NCBI GenBank assembly: GCA_964586235.1
Contig: CAZPIO010000021.1
Span: 12,085-76,084 of the forward strand
Length of the DNA stretch: 64,000 nt
DNA from: JAUCQB01 sp964586235
GTDB taxonomy: Bacteria; Planctomycetota; Phycisphaerae; UBA1845; PWPN01
Direction: 5' to 3'
Numbering within the stretch: the first letter of the stretch is position 1; every line of letters begins with the position of its first letter. The position numbers and the translations under genes are program-made. Positions 36,526-45,020 of this stretch are shown here, in pieces. The notes under the pieces were generated by a model. It did no database searches, was not told the DNA's origin, and was given only the letters and a program-made list of their open reading frames with translations.

Positions 36526-37761
36526 TCAGCTCTCCATCGCCGCCTCGTACATCGCCACGATGTTGGCCGGTGGGACTTCCGAGAGGATGTTGTGAACCTG
36601 GTTGAAGACGAAGCCACCGCCGGGGGCGAGGATGTCGATGTTGCGGCGGACGTGGTCGCGGACTTGCTGCGGGGTGCCGCGCGGCAGGATCTTTTGCGTG
36701 TCGCAGCCGCCACCCCAGAAGGTGAGGTCCTTGCCGAACTCGCGCTTGAGCCGGGCCGGGTCCATGTCGTGGGCAGAGATCTGCACCGGATTGATCACCT
36801 GGATGCCGACCTCGGTCAAATCGCCGAGCAGCTTGTAGATCGAGCCGCAGGAATGCAGGAACACGCGGATGTTCGGACGGAGCCTGCGGACGCGGTCGAC
36901 AATGAGCTTGTACCGGGGTTTGAACACCCGGCGGAACATCTCGGGTGAGAAGAACGGCCCCGTCTCCATACCCAGGTCGTCGCCAAGCTGAATGAGATCG
37001 ACGTTGTCGCCGAGCACCGGCAGCAGGCGGTCGAGGCCAGCCAGGTGCGTCTCGACCAGCTTGTCGAGCAGAGCCTCGGCCTGGGCCGGCTCGGCCACCA
37101 GATCCATCAGTGTGTTGTCCATGCGGCGCAGATACGCGGACCATTCAAACAGGTTGGCCCCGAAGGCGATCATGATGGCCTTATCGGTCGTCTGTCGCAG
37201 GTGAGTGACATGGGCGGCGATGCGTTTGAGGTTCTCGTCGCTCAATCCGTCCGCGTAGAGCGGCTCGGCCAGCCCGCCCCAGCAGACCTTGCCCATGTGA
37301 GGGCCGATGTTACTCAGCAAGCTCTGCCAGTCATCGCGGTCGAAGGGATAGTTGGCCTGGCTGAAGTAGGTGCAGCCGGCCATCATCCGGGCCAGGATCG
37401 TGCCCTCGGCGTCGACGGCGACCCAGTCCTTACCGTCACGCCGGAAATCCATGTATTGGGGGATCTGACAGGGCGAACCGTCGGGCAGGACCCAGTCCTT
37501 CCAGCCGTCCGGGTCGAAATCACGGCCGGCGTTGATCGCGTCGATGCGGAAACGCTCCAGGTAAAAATCCTCCGGCTCGGCTAGTTGCTGGATGACATCG
37601 AACACGCGAGTATGGCCGTGGTCGATGCCCAGATAGGCCTTGAGGCGGTGATAGGCGATGGCCTGGATGCCCGTGGAACGCATGGCCCCGCAATCGATGG
37701 GAAGCCGGTCGGGCTCCTTGTGGTCGATGGCCGCCAGAATCCGCTGCCGCGAGGTCATCAT
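36526..37761 (-). CDS. Uroporphyrinogen decarboxylase-family (corrinoid methyltransferase-type) protein
   Basis: This 411-residue TIM-barrel protein begins TSRQRILAAIDHKEPDRLPID, the standard opening of UroD/MtaA-type proteins. Near the C-terminus it has FLHSCGSIYKLLGDL, where His-x-Cys ligands bind zinc in the cobamide methyltransferase branch, and LTFWGGGCDTQKILPRGTPQ. This points to methyl transfer to or from a corrinoid cofactor, not heme synthesis. GGAGGAG precedes the start. It is divergent from a RACo-like activator, supporting a corrinoid-dependent methyltransferase function. No corrinoid protein gene lies next to it. Confidence 0.88.
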   Translation of the reverse strand: MMTSRQRILAAIDHKEPDRLPIDCGAMRSTGIQAIAYHRLKAYLGIDHGHTRVFDVIQQLAEPEDFYLERFRIDAINAGRDFDPDGWKDWVLPDGSPCQIPQYMDFRRDGKDWVAVDAEGTILARMMAGCTYFSQANYPFDRDDWQSLLSNIGPHMGKVCWGGLAEPLYADGLSDENLKRIAAHVTHLRQTTDKAIMIAFGANLFEWSAYLRRMDNTLMDLVAEPAQAEALLDKLVETHLAGLDRLLPVLGDNVDLIQLGDDLGMETGPFFSPEMFRRVFKPRYKLIVDRVRRLRPNIRVFLHSCGSIYKLLGDLTEVGIQVINPVQISAHDMDPARLKREFGKDLTFWGGGCDTQKILPRGTPQQVRDHVRRNIDILAPGGGFVFNQVHNILSEVPPANIVAMYEAAMES

Positions 37762-37803
37762 GTGCCACTCCTCCGTTCCGCTCAGAGTGTCCGGCCAGGT
37801 CTC

Positions 37804-37827
37804 CTTCCCCTTGTGGGGGGAAGTTTT
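37804..37827 (+). terminator. Terminator-like hairpin in the divergent intergenic region
   Basis: CTTCCCC (37804-37810), loop TTGTGG and GGGGAAG (37817-37823) are followed by TTTT (37824-37827). It lies upstream of the RACo-like gene and may insulate it from other transcripts or form in the leader of the opposite gene. Confidence 0.4.
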
Positions 37828-37834
37828 GTCGAAT

Positions 37835-37859
37835 GGCCGTATACTATAGCTTCACGGCC
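37835..37859 (+). promoter_or_regulatory. Palindrome overlapping a -10-like element before the RACo-like gene
   Basis: GGCCGT (37835-37840) and ACGGCC (37854-37859) are exact inverted repeats flanking 13 bases. TATACT (37840-37845) begins at the inner end of the left arm. A repressor or activator bound here would cover the promoter. No good -35 is seen. Confidence 0.4.
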
Positions 37860-37897
37860 TGGAAGCCGGAAGATTCGTGGGTCTGTCGGAGCAGAGC

Positions 37898-39520
37898 ATG
37901 CCCGAACTGATTCTCAACGGCAAGCGGATCGACATCGCCGTTGGCGAGTCGTTGCTGACCGCCATTGCGCGCGCCGGCCAGGCTGCCCATTCAGTGGCCA
38001 GCTCTTGCTCCGGGGTGGGGCGTTGCAGGGAGTGCATTGTCCAGGTGATCGCCGGCGGCGACGCCCTGAGTGAGCCGTCCGAAGAAGAGGCGTTCTTGCG
38101 GCACCACAGCGACAGCGAATGGGTCGTTCACCGTCTTGCCTGCCGGGCCCGGATCACCCAGGAGGACGCCACGGTCTGCGTGGAGGCCTTCAAACGAAAG
38201 CTCGATATCACCGTGGACGGCCGTCCGGTCGAGGATCCCTTCGAGCCGTGGATCACGCGCGATGGGCGGAACGTGCTTTGTGACGGTCGATGTTTCGCGG
38301 ACCACGCCGGGCTGATCCATGGCCTGGCGGTGGACGTCGGCACCACCACCGTCGTGCTGCACCTCGTCGATCTGGAGACCGGCCAAACGCTCGATCAGCG
38401 GGCATTCGAGAACCCTCAGCGTTTCGGCGGCAGCGACGTCATTCACCGAATCTCCTACGACGGGCACCATCACGGCCAGCTTCACCGCACGATCATCGCC
38501 TATCTGAACCGCGAGATCCGGGCTCTGCCTGTCGATCGGAAAGACATCGTAGCCGTCGTTGTGGCGGGCAACCCGACGATGCGCGACCTGTTCTTCGGGC
38601 TTGACGTCCAGATGATCGGCCAGTCGCCGTTCATGTCGATGACCCAGGCGGACATGCTGGCCGGCCGTCGCGAGACTACGGCTCTATGGGCGGAGGCTGC
38701 GGAACTGGGGTTGGAGATTCATCCTCAGGCCCAGGTCTACGGAATGCCGCTGATCTCGAACCATGTGGGGGCGGACACGGCCGCGGTCCTGGCGACGATC
38801 CCGCACGGCGGCGCCCCGTTCATGGTCATCGACATCGGCACGAACACCGAGGTGGTCGCCGGCTGCGGCGGCCGACTGCTGGCGGCCTCATGCGCTGCCG
38901 GCCCGGCATTCGAGGGCGGGCGGCTGAGCTGCGGGATGGCCGCGTCCGACGGAGCCGTCACCCGTTTGCGGAGAATCGACGGCGGTTGGGAGCTGGGCCG
39001 GATCGGCAACGGCCCCGTGCGAGGCATCTGCGGGTCGGGGCTGGTGGATCTCCTGGCGGAGCTGCGGCGTTGCGAGGAGATCGACGTGCTGGGCCGGTTC
39101 GACGGCGGCCAGCCTCGCGTGAGGGTATCGGACAGCCCGCCGCTGTATTTTACCCGCAACGATGCGAGCGAGTTGGCTCAGACCAAGGCGGCCATCGGTC
39201 TGGGGCAGCAGGTGTTGCTGAGACATCTGGGGATCGGACCGCGTGACTTGGGTGCGTACTACCTGGCCGGTGCGTTCGCCAACCATATCGACCTGCAGAA
39301 CGGCCGCCGGATCGGCCTGCTGCTGCCGGTGCCGGAGGAGCGCGTGGTGCGCATCGGAAATGCCAGCGTCGAAGGAGCCAAGGGCGCTCTGCGGAGCCGC
39401 CGATGCCGCGACCGTATCGAGAGCCTCATCAAGCGCGTCGTGCACGTCGAGCTCGAGAAGGAGCCGGATTTCTTCGACCTGTTCGCGGAGATGACCCAGT
39501 TGCAGCCGATCCCGACTTGA
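37898..39520 (+). CDS. RACo-like ATP-dependent reductive activator of corrinoid proteins
   Basis: This 540-residue protein has an N-terminal 2Fe-2S domain with Cys37, Cys43, Cys46 (CSGVGRCREC) and Cys82. An ASKHA-type ATPase domain (DUF4445) follows: LAVDVGTTTVVLHLVD, VVAGNPTMRDLFFG, MVIDIGTNTEVVAGCGG, SCAAGPAFEGG and RGICGSGLVDLLAEL. Such enzymes re-reduce inactive Co(II) corrinoids using ATP. It is slightly shorter than many relatives, with a compact linker. ATG 37898 follows GGAG. It lies between a UroD-type methyltransferase (divergent) and a B12-binding-type radical SAM gene. Its TGA stop falls in the TTGACGAG start of a hairpin repeat. Confidence 0.93.
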   Translation: MPELILNGKRIDIAVGESLLTAIARAGQAAHSVASSCSGVGRCRECIVQVIAGGDALSEPSEEEAFLRHHSDSEWVVHRLACRARITQEDATVCVEAFKRKLDITVDGRPVEDPFEPWITRDGRNVLCDGRCFADHAGLIHGLAVDVGTTTVVLHLVDLETGQTLDQRAFENPQRFGGSDVIHRISYDGHHHGQLHRTIIAYLNREIRALPVDRKDIVAVVVAGNPTMRDLFFGLDVQMIGQSPFMSMTQADMLAGRRETTALWAEAAELGLEIHPQAQVYGMPLISNHVGADTAAVLATIPHGGAPFMVIDIGTNTEVVAGCGGRLLAASCAAGPAFEGGRLSCGMAASDGAVTRLRRIDGGWELGRIGNGPVRGICGSGLVDLLAELRRCEEIDVLGRFDGGQPRVRVSDSPPLYFTRNDASELAQTKAAIGLGQQVLLRHLGIGPRDLGAYYLAGAFANHIDLQNGRRIGLLLPVPEERVVRIGNASVEGAKGALRSRRCRDRIESLIKRVVHVELEKEPDFFDLFAEMTQLQPIPT

Positions 39521-39635
39521 CGAGCCCCGAGGTTCATCCTCGGGGTCCGTAGGAGTGGTCTCCGACCGCGATTTGAATCGTAGGAGCGGCTTGCAGCCGC
39601 GATCTTCGACCGTCGCGGCTGCAAGCCGCTCCTAC
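39517..39635. repeat. Composite hairpin repeat with REPIN-like inverted pair
   Basis: TTGACGAGCC (39517-39526) leads into the hairpin CCCCGAGG-TTCAT-CCTCGGGG (39525-39545), with the same 8-5-8 geometry as at 2293 and 2335. Three REP-like units follow: 39549-39571 (stem words GTGGTC and GACCGC), 39580-39602 (GCGGCT-TGC-AGCCGC) and 39613-39635, the exact 23-base reverse complement of the second, ten bases away. Each unit begins GTAGGAG (or ends CTCCTAC). The second and third are identical in sequence to the unit at 2366-2388. Confidence 0.85.
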
Positions 39636-39667
39636 CGATGCCGAGCCCAGCACTTGTGAGGTATTGC

Positions 39668-41107
39668 ATGGCTGACCGTCCTGTCGTCCTGATCAACTCC
39701 AACCGCATGAAGCCGGCAATCGCGCCGCTGGCCCTGGATTACGTAGCCGGGCACCTTCAACGCGGGGGATTCGAGGTGCGGCTGATCGATCTCTGCTTCG
39801 CCGATGACCCGGCGCAGGAGTTGGGGCGCGAACTGGCGGAGATTGAGCCGCTGATGATCGGGGTGACGTTCCGCAATAGCGACGACTGCTACTACCCGAG
39901 TTGCGCATGGTTCGTGCCGGAACTGATTGATCTGGTGAGACAACTTCGGTCGCTAACGGATGCTCCCCTCGTTCTTGGCGGCTGCGGGTTCAGCGTATTT
40001 CCCCTCGAAATCACGCAGATGACCGGCGCGGACTTCGGCATCGTCGGCGACGGCGAGGAAACCTCTCTGCGGCTGGCTCGCAGCTTGGCGGACAGGCAGG
40101 ACTATCGCGGCTTGGCGGGCCTGGCGTGGCGCAATGACGACGGCCGCTGGGTGCTCAATCCGCCGCAGCCGCCTGACGAATTGGACGTGTCGCCCGCTCG
40201 CGAGCTGCTCGACAACGCTCGCTACCTTCGCGAGGGCGGCCAGGGCAACGTCGAGACCAAGCGCGGCTGCCCGATGCCGTGCATCTACTGTGCCGACCCC
40301 GTGTCCAAGGGCAGGCAGATCCGCAGCCGTCCGCCGTCACAGGTGGCCGACGAGGTCGAGTCGCTTCTGAAGCAGGGCGTAGACGTGCTTCATTTGTGCG
40401 ACGGCGAATTCAACATCCCGCCGGATCATGCCCTCGAAGTCTGCCGCGAGATGATCAGACGCAAGCTCGGGCAGCGGGTCCGCTGGTACGTCTACTGCAG
40501 CCCGCACCCCTTCACCTCCGAGCTGGCGGAGGCCATGAAGCAGGCCGGCTGCGTGGGCATCAACTTCGGCTCAGACAGCGGCTGCGATCGCATGCTCGCG
40601 GCTCTCGGGAGGAGCTACCGCCGAGACGCGATTCGCGAGGCCGTTCGGGCCTGCAAGTCGGCCGGCATCACGGTGATGATCGATCTGCTCCTGGGTGGTC
40701 CGGGCGAGGATGAAGCCTCGGTGCGCGAGACGATTTCGTTCGTCAAATCGCTCGACCCCGATCGCTGCGGAGCGGCAACCGGCGTGCGGCTCTATCCGGG
40801 CACGCCGCTGGCCGCGATGATCCGCCGGCAAGGGCCGCTCTCGGAAAACCCCAACCTTCGCGGCCAGGTTCAGGACAACGACAGTCTGCTGCGGCCGGTG
40901 TTTTACTACGATCGCCGCCTCGGCGAAGACCCCGGCGCCCTGGTCTGCGACATCATCGCCGGCGATCAGCGATTCTTCCCACCGCCGCGCATCAAGGACG
41001 CCACCAACTACAACTACAACGACAACCAGGTCCTTCAGGGTGCCATCGACCGCGGTATGCGCGGGGCATACTGGGACATACTGCGGAAGCTCGCTGAGAA
41101 GAAGTAG
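39668..41107 (+). CDS. B12-binding-type radical SAM protein
   Basis: This 479-residue protein has an N-terminal cobalamin-binding-like Rossmann domain (VVLINSNRMKPAIAPLALDY, GFEVRLIDLCFADDP, MIGVTFRNSDDCYYPS, LVLGGCGFSVFP) without the classical DxHxxG box. The radical SAM motif KRGCPMPCIYC has Cys201, Cys205 and Cys208. VNFGSDSGCDRM-type and MIDLLLGGPGEDEASVRETI blocks complete the SAM barrel. Members do methylations and other rearrangements, often on natural products or lipids; the substrate here is unknown. ATG 39668 follows GAGGT. The adjoining RACo-like gene suggests a link to corrinoid chemistry. Confidence 0.87.
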   Translation: MADRPVVLINSNRMKPAIAPLALDYVAGHLQRGGFEVRLIDLCFADDPAQELGRELAEIEPLMIGVTFRNSDDCYYPSCAWFVPELIDLVRQLRSLTDAPLVLGGCGFSVFPLEITQMTGADFGIVGDGEETSLRLARSLADRQDYRGLAGLAWRNDDGRWVLNPPQPPDELDVSPARELLDNARYLREGGQGNVETKRGCPMPCIYCADPVSKGRQIRSRPPSQVADEVESLLKQGVDVLHLCDGEFNIPPDHALEVCREMIRRKLGQRVRWYVYCSPHPFTSELAEAMKQAGCVGINFGSDSGCDRMLAALGRSYRRDAIREAVRACKSAGITVMIDLLLGGPGEDEASVRETISFVKSLDPDRCGAATGVRLYPGTPLAAMIRRQGPLSENPNLRGQVQDNDSLLRPVFYYDRRLGEDPGALVCDIIAGDQRFFPPPRIKDATNYNYNDNQVLQGAIDRGMRGAYWDILRKLAEKK

Positions 41108-41115
41108 GCACAGCA

Positions 41116-44100
41116 CTATCGCCCCTTGGGATAAACAAACACCGGCAGCGAGTCGCGGGCACAGGTCTGGCCGTCAGCGTTTTCGACACTCACGGTCAGT
41201 CGATATCGGCCGGGGGGCGATTGAGTCGTCAGCGCCAGGCTGTGCTCCGCGGCCTGGGGCATCACCGGCAGCGAAATCCCGTTCTCGACCGGCGGGGTCT
41301 CCGGCGAATCGAGCGATTGCAGAACAGCCTTGACGTTTGCCTGCGTTGCTCGTGGTGATCGTGCGGCCAGGACGACGCGGAAATGCCCGCCTTCCTCGGT
41401 TGCCCGGCGACGCCAGAGGATTTCGGCCGAAACTCTGTCTCCAGCCGGTGACGGAGCAAACCGCATGGTCGCGTACTTGCCCGACCACTTGCCGCGAGTC
41501 ATCGCCCCGGGTCGCAGCTCCAGCCGGCCCTTTCGCTGTCGCCCGCCATCGCTGTCGTTGACCACGATGTCGAACCCGCACGCGGGCCAGAGATCCGGCG
41601 AGACGGGCGTCAACTCCGACAACGGCACGGCCGCTTCGTAAAGCGTCTGCCCTTGCCGCCGCTGAATGCTCACCTTCACGTTGTCCATCACCGCCAGCGG
41701 CTGACCCCGCCGACCGTGCCAGCGCCAGGCCATCGAACGTCCATCCTGCAGGATGAGAGCAATCTCCGGATCTTCTGCGCCGAACTGGCCGTCGTCTCGC
41801 CGCTCCAGCGTCGGATCGAGCCCGAGCTGCACGCAGTCGCCTTTCCAGTACTCCCGCTCAAAGTGTGGCTGATGGTGAACATCGTCGGTCACCCGGACCG
41901 CGACATACAGATTCGCATCATCGACGGCCATCGCCGCCTGAACGGCCAGGTCGTCCGGCTTGCCGAACAGATATCGCCCGCTCCTGCGCAGCTTGAGCGG
42001 TATGCGCCTGCCGTTGTCGCCATTCTGGTATCGCCCGAGCCGCTGGTGCATCTGGAACTGCCAGTTGATCGGCCAGCCGTCGGCGCCGACGATCAGGTCG
42101 CCCTCGAGAATGCCCGCCTTGGCAGCCGGTGAATCCGGCTCCAGCGCGGTCACGGCCACGCCCTTGCCGCCGGTGTCTTCGAGCATGTACTTCTCTTCGA
42201 GTTGCGGCTTGGTCTGCTCGAAGGTCATGCCCATGTAACGAGTGAAATGCATCTTCCAGCGGTCTTGCGACAAATCGTTGACCACCTCCACTTCCGTGCT
42301 CGTCATGTCGGGAAAGCCATGCTTGTGCCAGGTCAGATCGATCCAGTGGGCGTTTGTCCAGTCGTCCAGGTTGCCGTCGATGGTGACGCTTGCCGCGCGC
42401 TCCACCGTGTAATCGCTTTTACCATCGTCGCGTTTGGCGATGTCTGGCACGGCCCCCTGATCGAAGGTGAGCGTCAGGCCCTTGGCTGCTCGGGCTTGCG
42501 GCCATGGCGGATTGACTTCCAGTGAAGCGTCCGGCCGCACGATCACCAGCCGTTCGTAACCGAGACCGCGGATGCGGGGCTCGTCCACGACGAAGTCGAA
42601 CGGGACGCCCATGCGCGAGCAAAGAATGCCCTCCCACATCAGGGCGGCCGAGACGTCGAGGTAATTGGCCTCGCCGCTCGATCGCTGTTCGCCGGCCATG
42701 CCCCAGGTGCCCGTCCATGAGAAGGCATAACCTGGCGGCAAGGCGATGCCCACGCGGCCGGCCCGGGTCGCAGCCTGGCAGTCGCGCGGGTGGTCCGCAA
42801 CGTGCTTGTTGACTTTTCGGGCCACCTCCAACTCAACGTCGTACGACATGTTCGGGGCGAACGTCCAGAACCACAGATACCGGGCCCCCATGTCATAGGC
42901 TTTGATCAGCGCCGGCACCCGCATCTTCGGATCGCCTTCGGGATAGACGCTCGTGCCCCAGTCGCCGCCGAACGCCCGGGCCGCTCCGCTCAGGAACGCG
43001 AACAGGCAATGGTACTGGTCTTCGTTGGTGAGGTTTTCGAGCCCTTCGGCGCCGAAGAGTTGTTCGGGCTCCCAGCCGTAGCCGCGGCCGATGTATCGCC
43101 CCTCGTGGACCACGGCCGGAGCCCCGGCCGCGTACTGGTACCACGCCGACCAATAGTCGGTGTCCCAGGAGACGGCGTTCGGATAATACAGGTCGAGCGT
43201 TCCCAGGTCGGCTTTGTTCGCGAGTTTAATTCCACGACGATCGAGCGTGTAGTGCGACGCCACCCGCTGACGCATGGCCTCGGCTACCTGCTCCGGGCCG
43301 GTGGTCTTGACTGGTATGTCGCCGCTCCAGCCCAGCCTCACGCTGGGTTCGTCGATGAACATCTGGCCGGGAATCCAATTGCTGCGATAGAAGGTGTCCG
43401 GGAAGTTGGGGGTCGTTCGGAAAAAGACCGGCTTGTCGATGAACCAGCTCAATTGCTCGTCGTTGCCGGGGCCGAAGTAGTTTATCCCCGCGGCCATCTG
43501 GTCCTCGACTTCCTCGCGGGTGCAGGAGCGATACTTCTCCTCCTTCACCGGTGCTTTCGGGTCCTCGCGATGAAGGCCGTTCGGGCCGATGATCAGGTCA
43601 TTTCGCAGAGTCAGGACCTTCGGATCGTCAAAGCTCAGCCGTTGCGGCGCGTCGAATCGCGGCACGCGGACCAGAACGTGACCCAGGAAGGCTCCGGCCG
43701 AGGCGAAACCGCCGTCGTACGCCGCGTCGGATGCCGGGCGGGGCAGGAACGACTCCTGAAACTGGATCGGCGGCAGGAGGGCTTTGCCGGTTGCCGCATC
43801 GCGGTATTCGAGCACCTTGCCGGCCGCGTCGCGATAGACATATCGCGCGATTCTGCCGACCCCCGCCTGCGCGGTCATAGCCGTGTGCTCGGACAGGACC
43901 TGTACGCCGTAGCTGCCGCCCTTGCGAAGTGCCGCGGTCATCTCCCACCGGGTCATCTCCGTCTGGCCGACCGCCTCGGGCCCCGTCACGTTGATCCGAA
44001 TCGACGATACGCAGGGGCTCTGCCCCTCGACTGAAGGAGCGGTGACATAAAACGCCTCACTGCCGCTTCTCACAGTTGTAGGAGTGCCCAAGGCGGACTG

Positions 44101-44145
44101 GCTTGTGCTCACAAGCACACAGAGGACGACGCTGATCGATCGCAT
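41116..44145 (-). CDS. Very large exported protein with a PDZ domain inside a CBM9-like domain
   Basis: This 1009-residue protein has a signal peptide (RSISVVLCVLVSTSQSALG). The first 570 residues are a large glycosidase-like region (MAAGINYFGPGNDEQLSWFI, WYQYAAGAPAVVHEGRYIGR, ARYLWFWTFAPNMSYDVELE). From about residue 580, ASVTIDGNLDDWTNAHW starts a CBM9/DOMON-like sugar-binding fold. It is interrupted at about 650-715 by a PDZ domain (VAVTALEPDSPAAKAGILEG then DLIVGADGWPINW) and resumes with MAVDDANLYVAVRVTDDVHH. A C-terminal beta domain (HSLALTTQSPPGRYRLTVSV) ends it. A function in glycan binding or cleavage is inferred, not shown. Confidence 0.75.
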   Translation of the reverse strand: MRSISVVLCVLVSTSQSALGTPTTVRSGSEAFYVTAPSVEGQSPCVSSIRINVTGPEAVGQTEMTRWEMTAALRKGGSYGVQVLSEHTAMTAQAGVGRIARYVYRDAAGKVLEYRDAATGKALLPPIQFQESFLPRPASDAAYDGGFASAGAFLGHVLVRVPRFDAPQRLSFDDPKVLTLRNDLIIGPNGLHREDPKAPVKEEKYRSCTREEVEDQMAAGINYFGPGNDEQLSWFIDKPVFFRTTPNFPDTFYRSNWIPGQMFIDEPSVRLGWSGDIPVKTTGPEQVAEAMRQRVASHYTLDRRGIKLANKADLGTLDLYYPNAVSWDTDYWSAWYQYAAGAPAVVHEGRYIGRGYGWEPEQLFGAEGLENLTNEDQYHCLFAFLSGAARAFGGDWGTSVYPEGDPKMRVPALIKAYDMGARYLWFWTFAPNMSYDVELEVARKVNKHVADHPRDCQAATRAGRVGIALPPGYAFSWTGTWGMAGEQRSSGEANYLDVSAALMWEGILCSRMGVPFDFVVDEPRIRGLGYERLVIVRPDASLEVNPPWPQARAAKGLTLTFDQGAVPDIAKRDDGKSDYTVERAASVTIDGNLDDWTNAHWIDLTWHKHGFPDMTSTEVEVVNDLSQDRWKMHFTRYMGMTFEQTKPQLEEKYMLEDTGGKGVAVTALEPDSPAAKAGILEGDLIVGADGWPINWQFQMHQRLGRYQNGDNGRRIPLKLRRSGRYLFGKPDDLAVQAAMAVDDANLYVAVRVTDDVHHQPHFEREYWKGDCVQLGLDPTLERRDDGQFGAEDPEIALILQDGRSMAWRWHGRRGQPLAVMDNVKVSIQRRQGQTLYEAAVPLSELTPVSPDLWPACGFDIVVNDSDGGRQRKGRLELRPGAMTRGKWSGKYATMRFAPSPAGDRVSAEILWRRRATEEGGHFRVVLAARSPRATQANVKAVLQSLDSPETPPVENGISLPVMPQAAEHSLALTTQSPPGRYRLTVSVENADGQTCARDSLPVFVYPKGR

Positions 44146-44321
44146 GAGAGCCGATCCTTTCCACTGACGGCTGGAACAGCATTCTTGCACAGAAACCTCC
44201 GCCTCCAAACGACGGGCTTTATACGCGCCGACGCGCTCACCCGCAATCGCGGGCCGCAGTGCGGGCCGCTGGGCGGTGCGCTGCGGTGGGCCTACAATTC
44301 GCGTGTCAGGAGGCCACACCG

Positions 44322-44882
44322 ATGAGGAACACGTCGCTTGTCGCGGTTTTGATGTTGCCGGCCGCATTGTGGGTCGTGGGATGGGCAGGCTGCCAGGCCG
44401 GCGGTGCTCGTGAGCCTTCAGACGTGCCTCCGGCCGCGTTGAGTCCGCGGTCGGGACTGATCCCGGTCGGCGAGCAGGCACCCGATTTCACTGCGGTCGA
44501 TCAGTCGGGCGCTCACATTCGTCTGGGCGAACTGCTCAAGAATCAAGAAATGGTCCTCATTTTCTACCCGGGCGATTTCACCCCCGGTTGCACGAAGCAG
44601 TTGTGCGCGATTCGCGACGACTGGACGCGGTTCGAGCGGAACGGGATCACCGTGCTGGGAGTGAATCCGGCCGACGTCGCCGAACATGCGCGTTTCGCCG
44701 GCCAGTATCATTTTCCTTTCCGGCTGATCGTGGACCAGGGCTCAAAGATCGCCGCCGCATACGGGGCTGCGGGCGCGCTGCACACCCAGCGGACGGTGTA
44801 TGCCATCCGCAAGGATGGCAAGGTGGCCCTGGCCGAGCGAGGCTTCGTCGATCACAACAAGATCTTCGCGGCGCTCAAATGA
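44322..44882 (+). CDS. Peroxiredoxin (BCP/AhpC-TSA type), lipoprotein
   Basis: This 186-residue thiol peroxidase starts at ATG 44322 behind CAGGAGG. A signal ends W-A-G-C, so it is probably a lipoprotein facing the periplasm. The thioredoxin-fold active site is FTPGCTKQLCAIRD, with peroxidatic Cys90 and a second Cys95 five residues on, the atypical two-cysteine arrangement of bacterioferritin comigratory protein. It reduces hydrogen peroxide and organic hydroperoxides. It is divergent from the large protein at 41116-44145. Most BCP enzymes are cytosolic, so envelope anchoring is notable. Confidence 0.92.
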   Translation: MRNTSLVAVLMLPAALWVVGWAGCQAGGAREPSDVPPAALSPRSGLIPVGEQAPDFTAVDQSGAHIRLGELLKNQEMVLIFYPGDFTPGCTKQLCAIRDDWTRFERNGITVLGVNPADVAEHARFAGQYHFPFRLIVDQGSKIAAAYGAAGALHTQRTVYAIRKDGKVALAERGFVDHNKIFAALK

Positions 44883-44965
44883 GCGGGCCGGTGGGCGAGG
44901 GCCCTCGGTGCACAATTCGCCGTCCCGTGGCTGTGTTCGCAATGGAAGCTTTCACAGGGCAGATA

Positions 44966-45020
44966 CCGGCAGGATAAACCTGCCGGCTCGTCAGGAGTCG
45001 CGGTCGGAGACCGCTCCTAC
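44966..45020. repeat. Composite hairpin plus REP-like unit
   Basis: CCGGCAGG-ATAAA-CCTGCCGG (44966-44986) is followed by CTCGTCA, as at 2335-2362. A 23-base REP-like unit lies at 44998-45020 with stem words GCGGTC and GACCGC around GGA. It overlaps the stop codon of the following minus-strand gene. Confidence 0.8.

Noticed and set aside
37804..37827. Cobalamin riboswitch upstream of the corrinoid cluster
   Set aside because: The intergenic space is only about 136 bases and no B12-box-like sequence was seen; only a short hairpin with four T residues is present.
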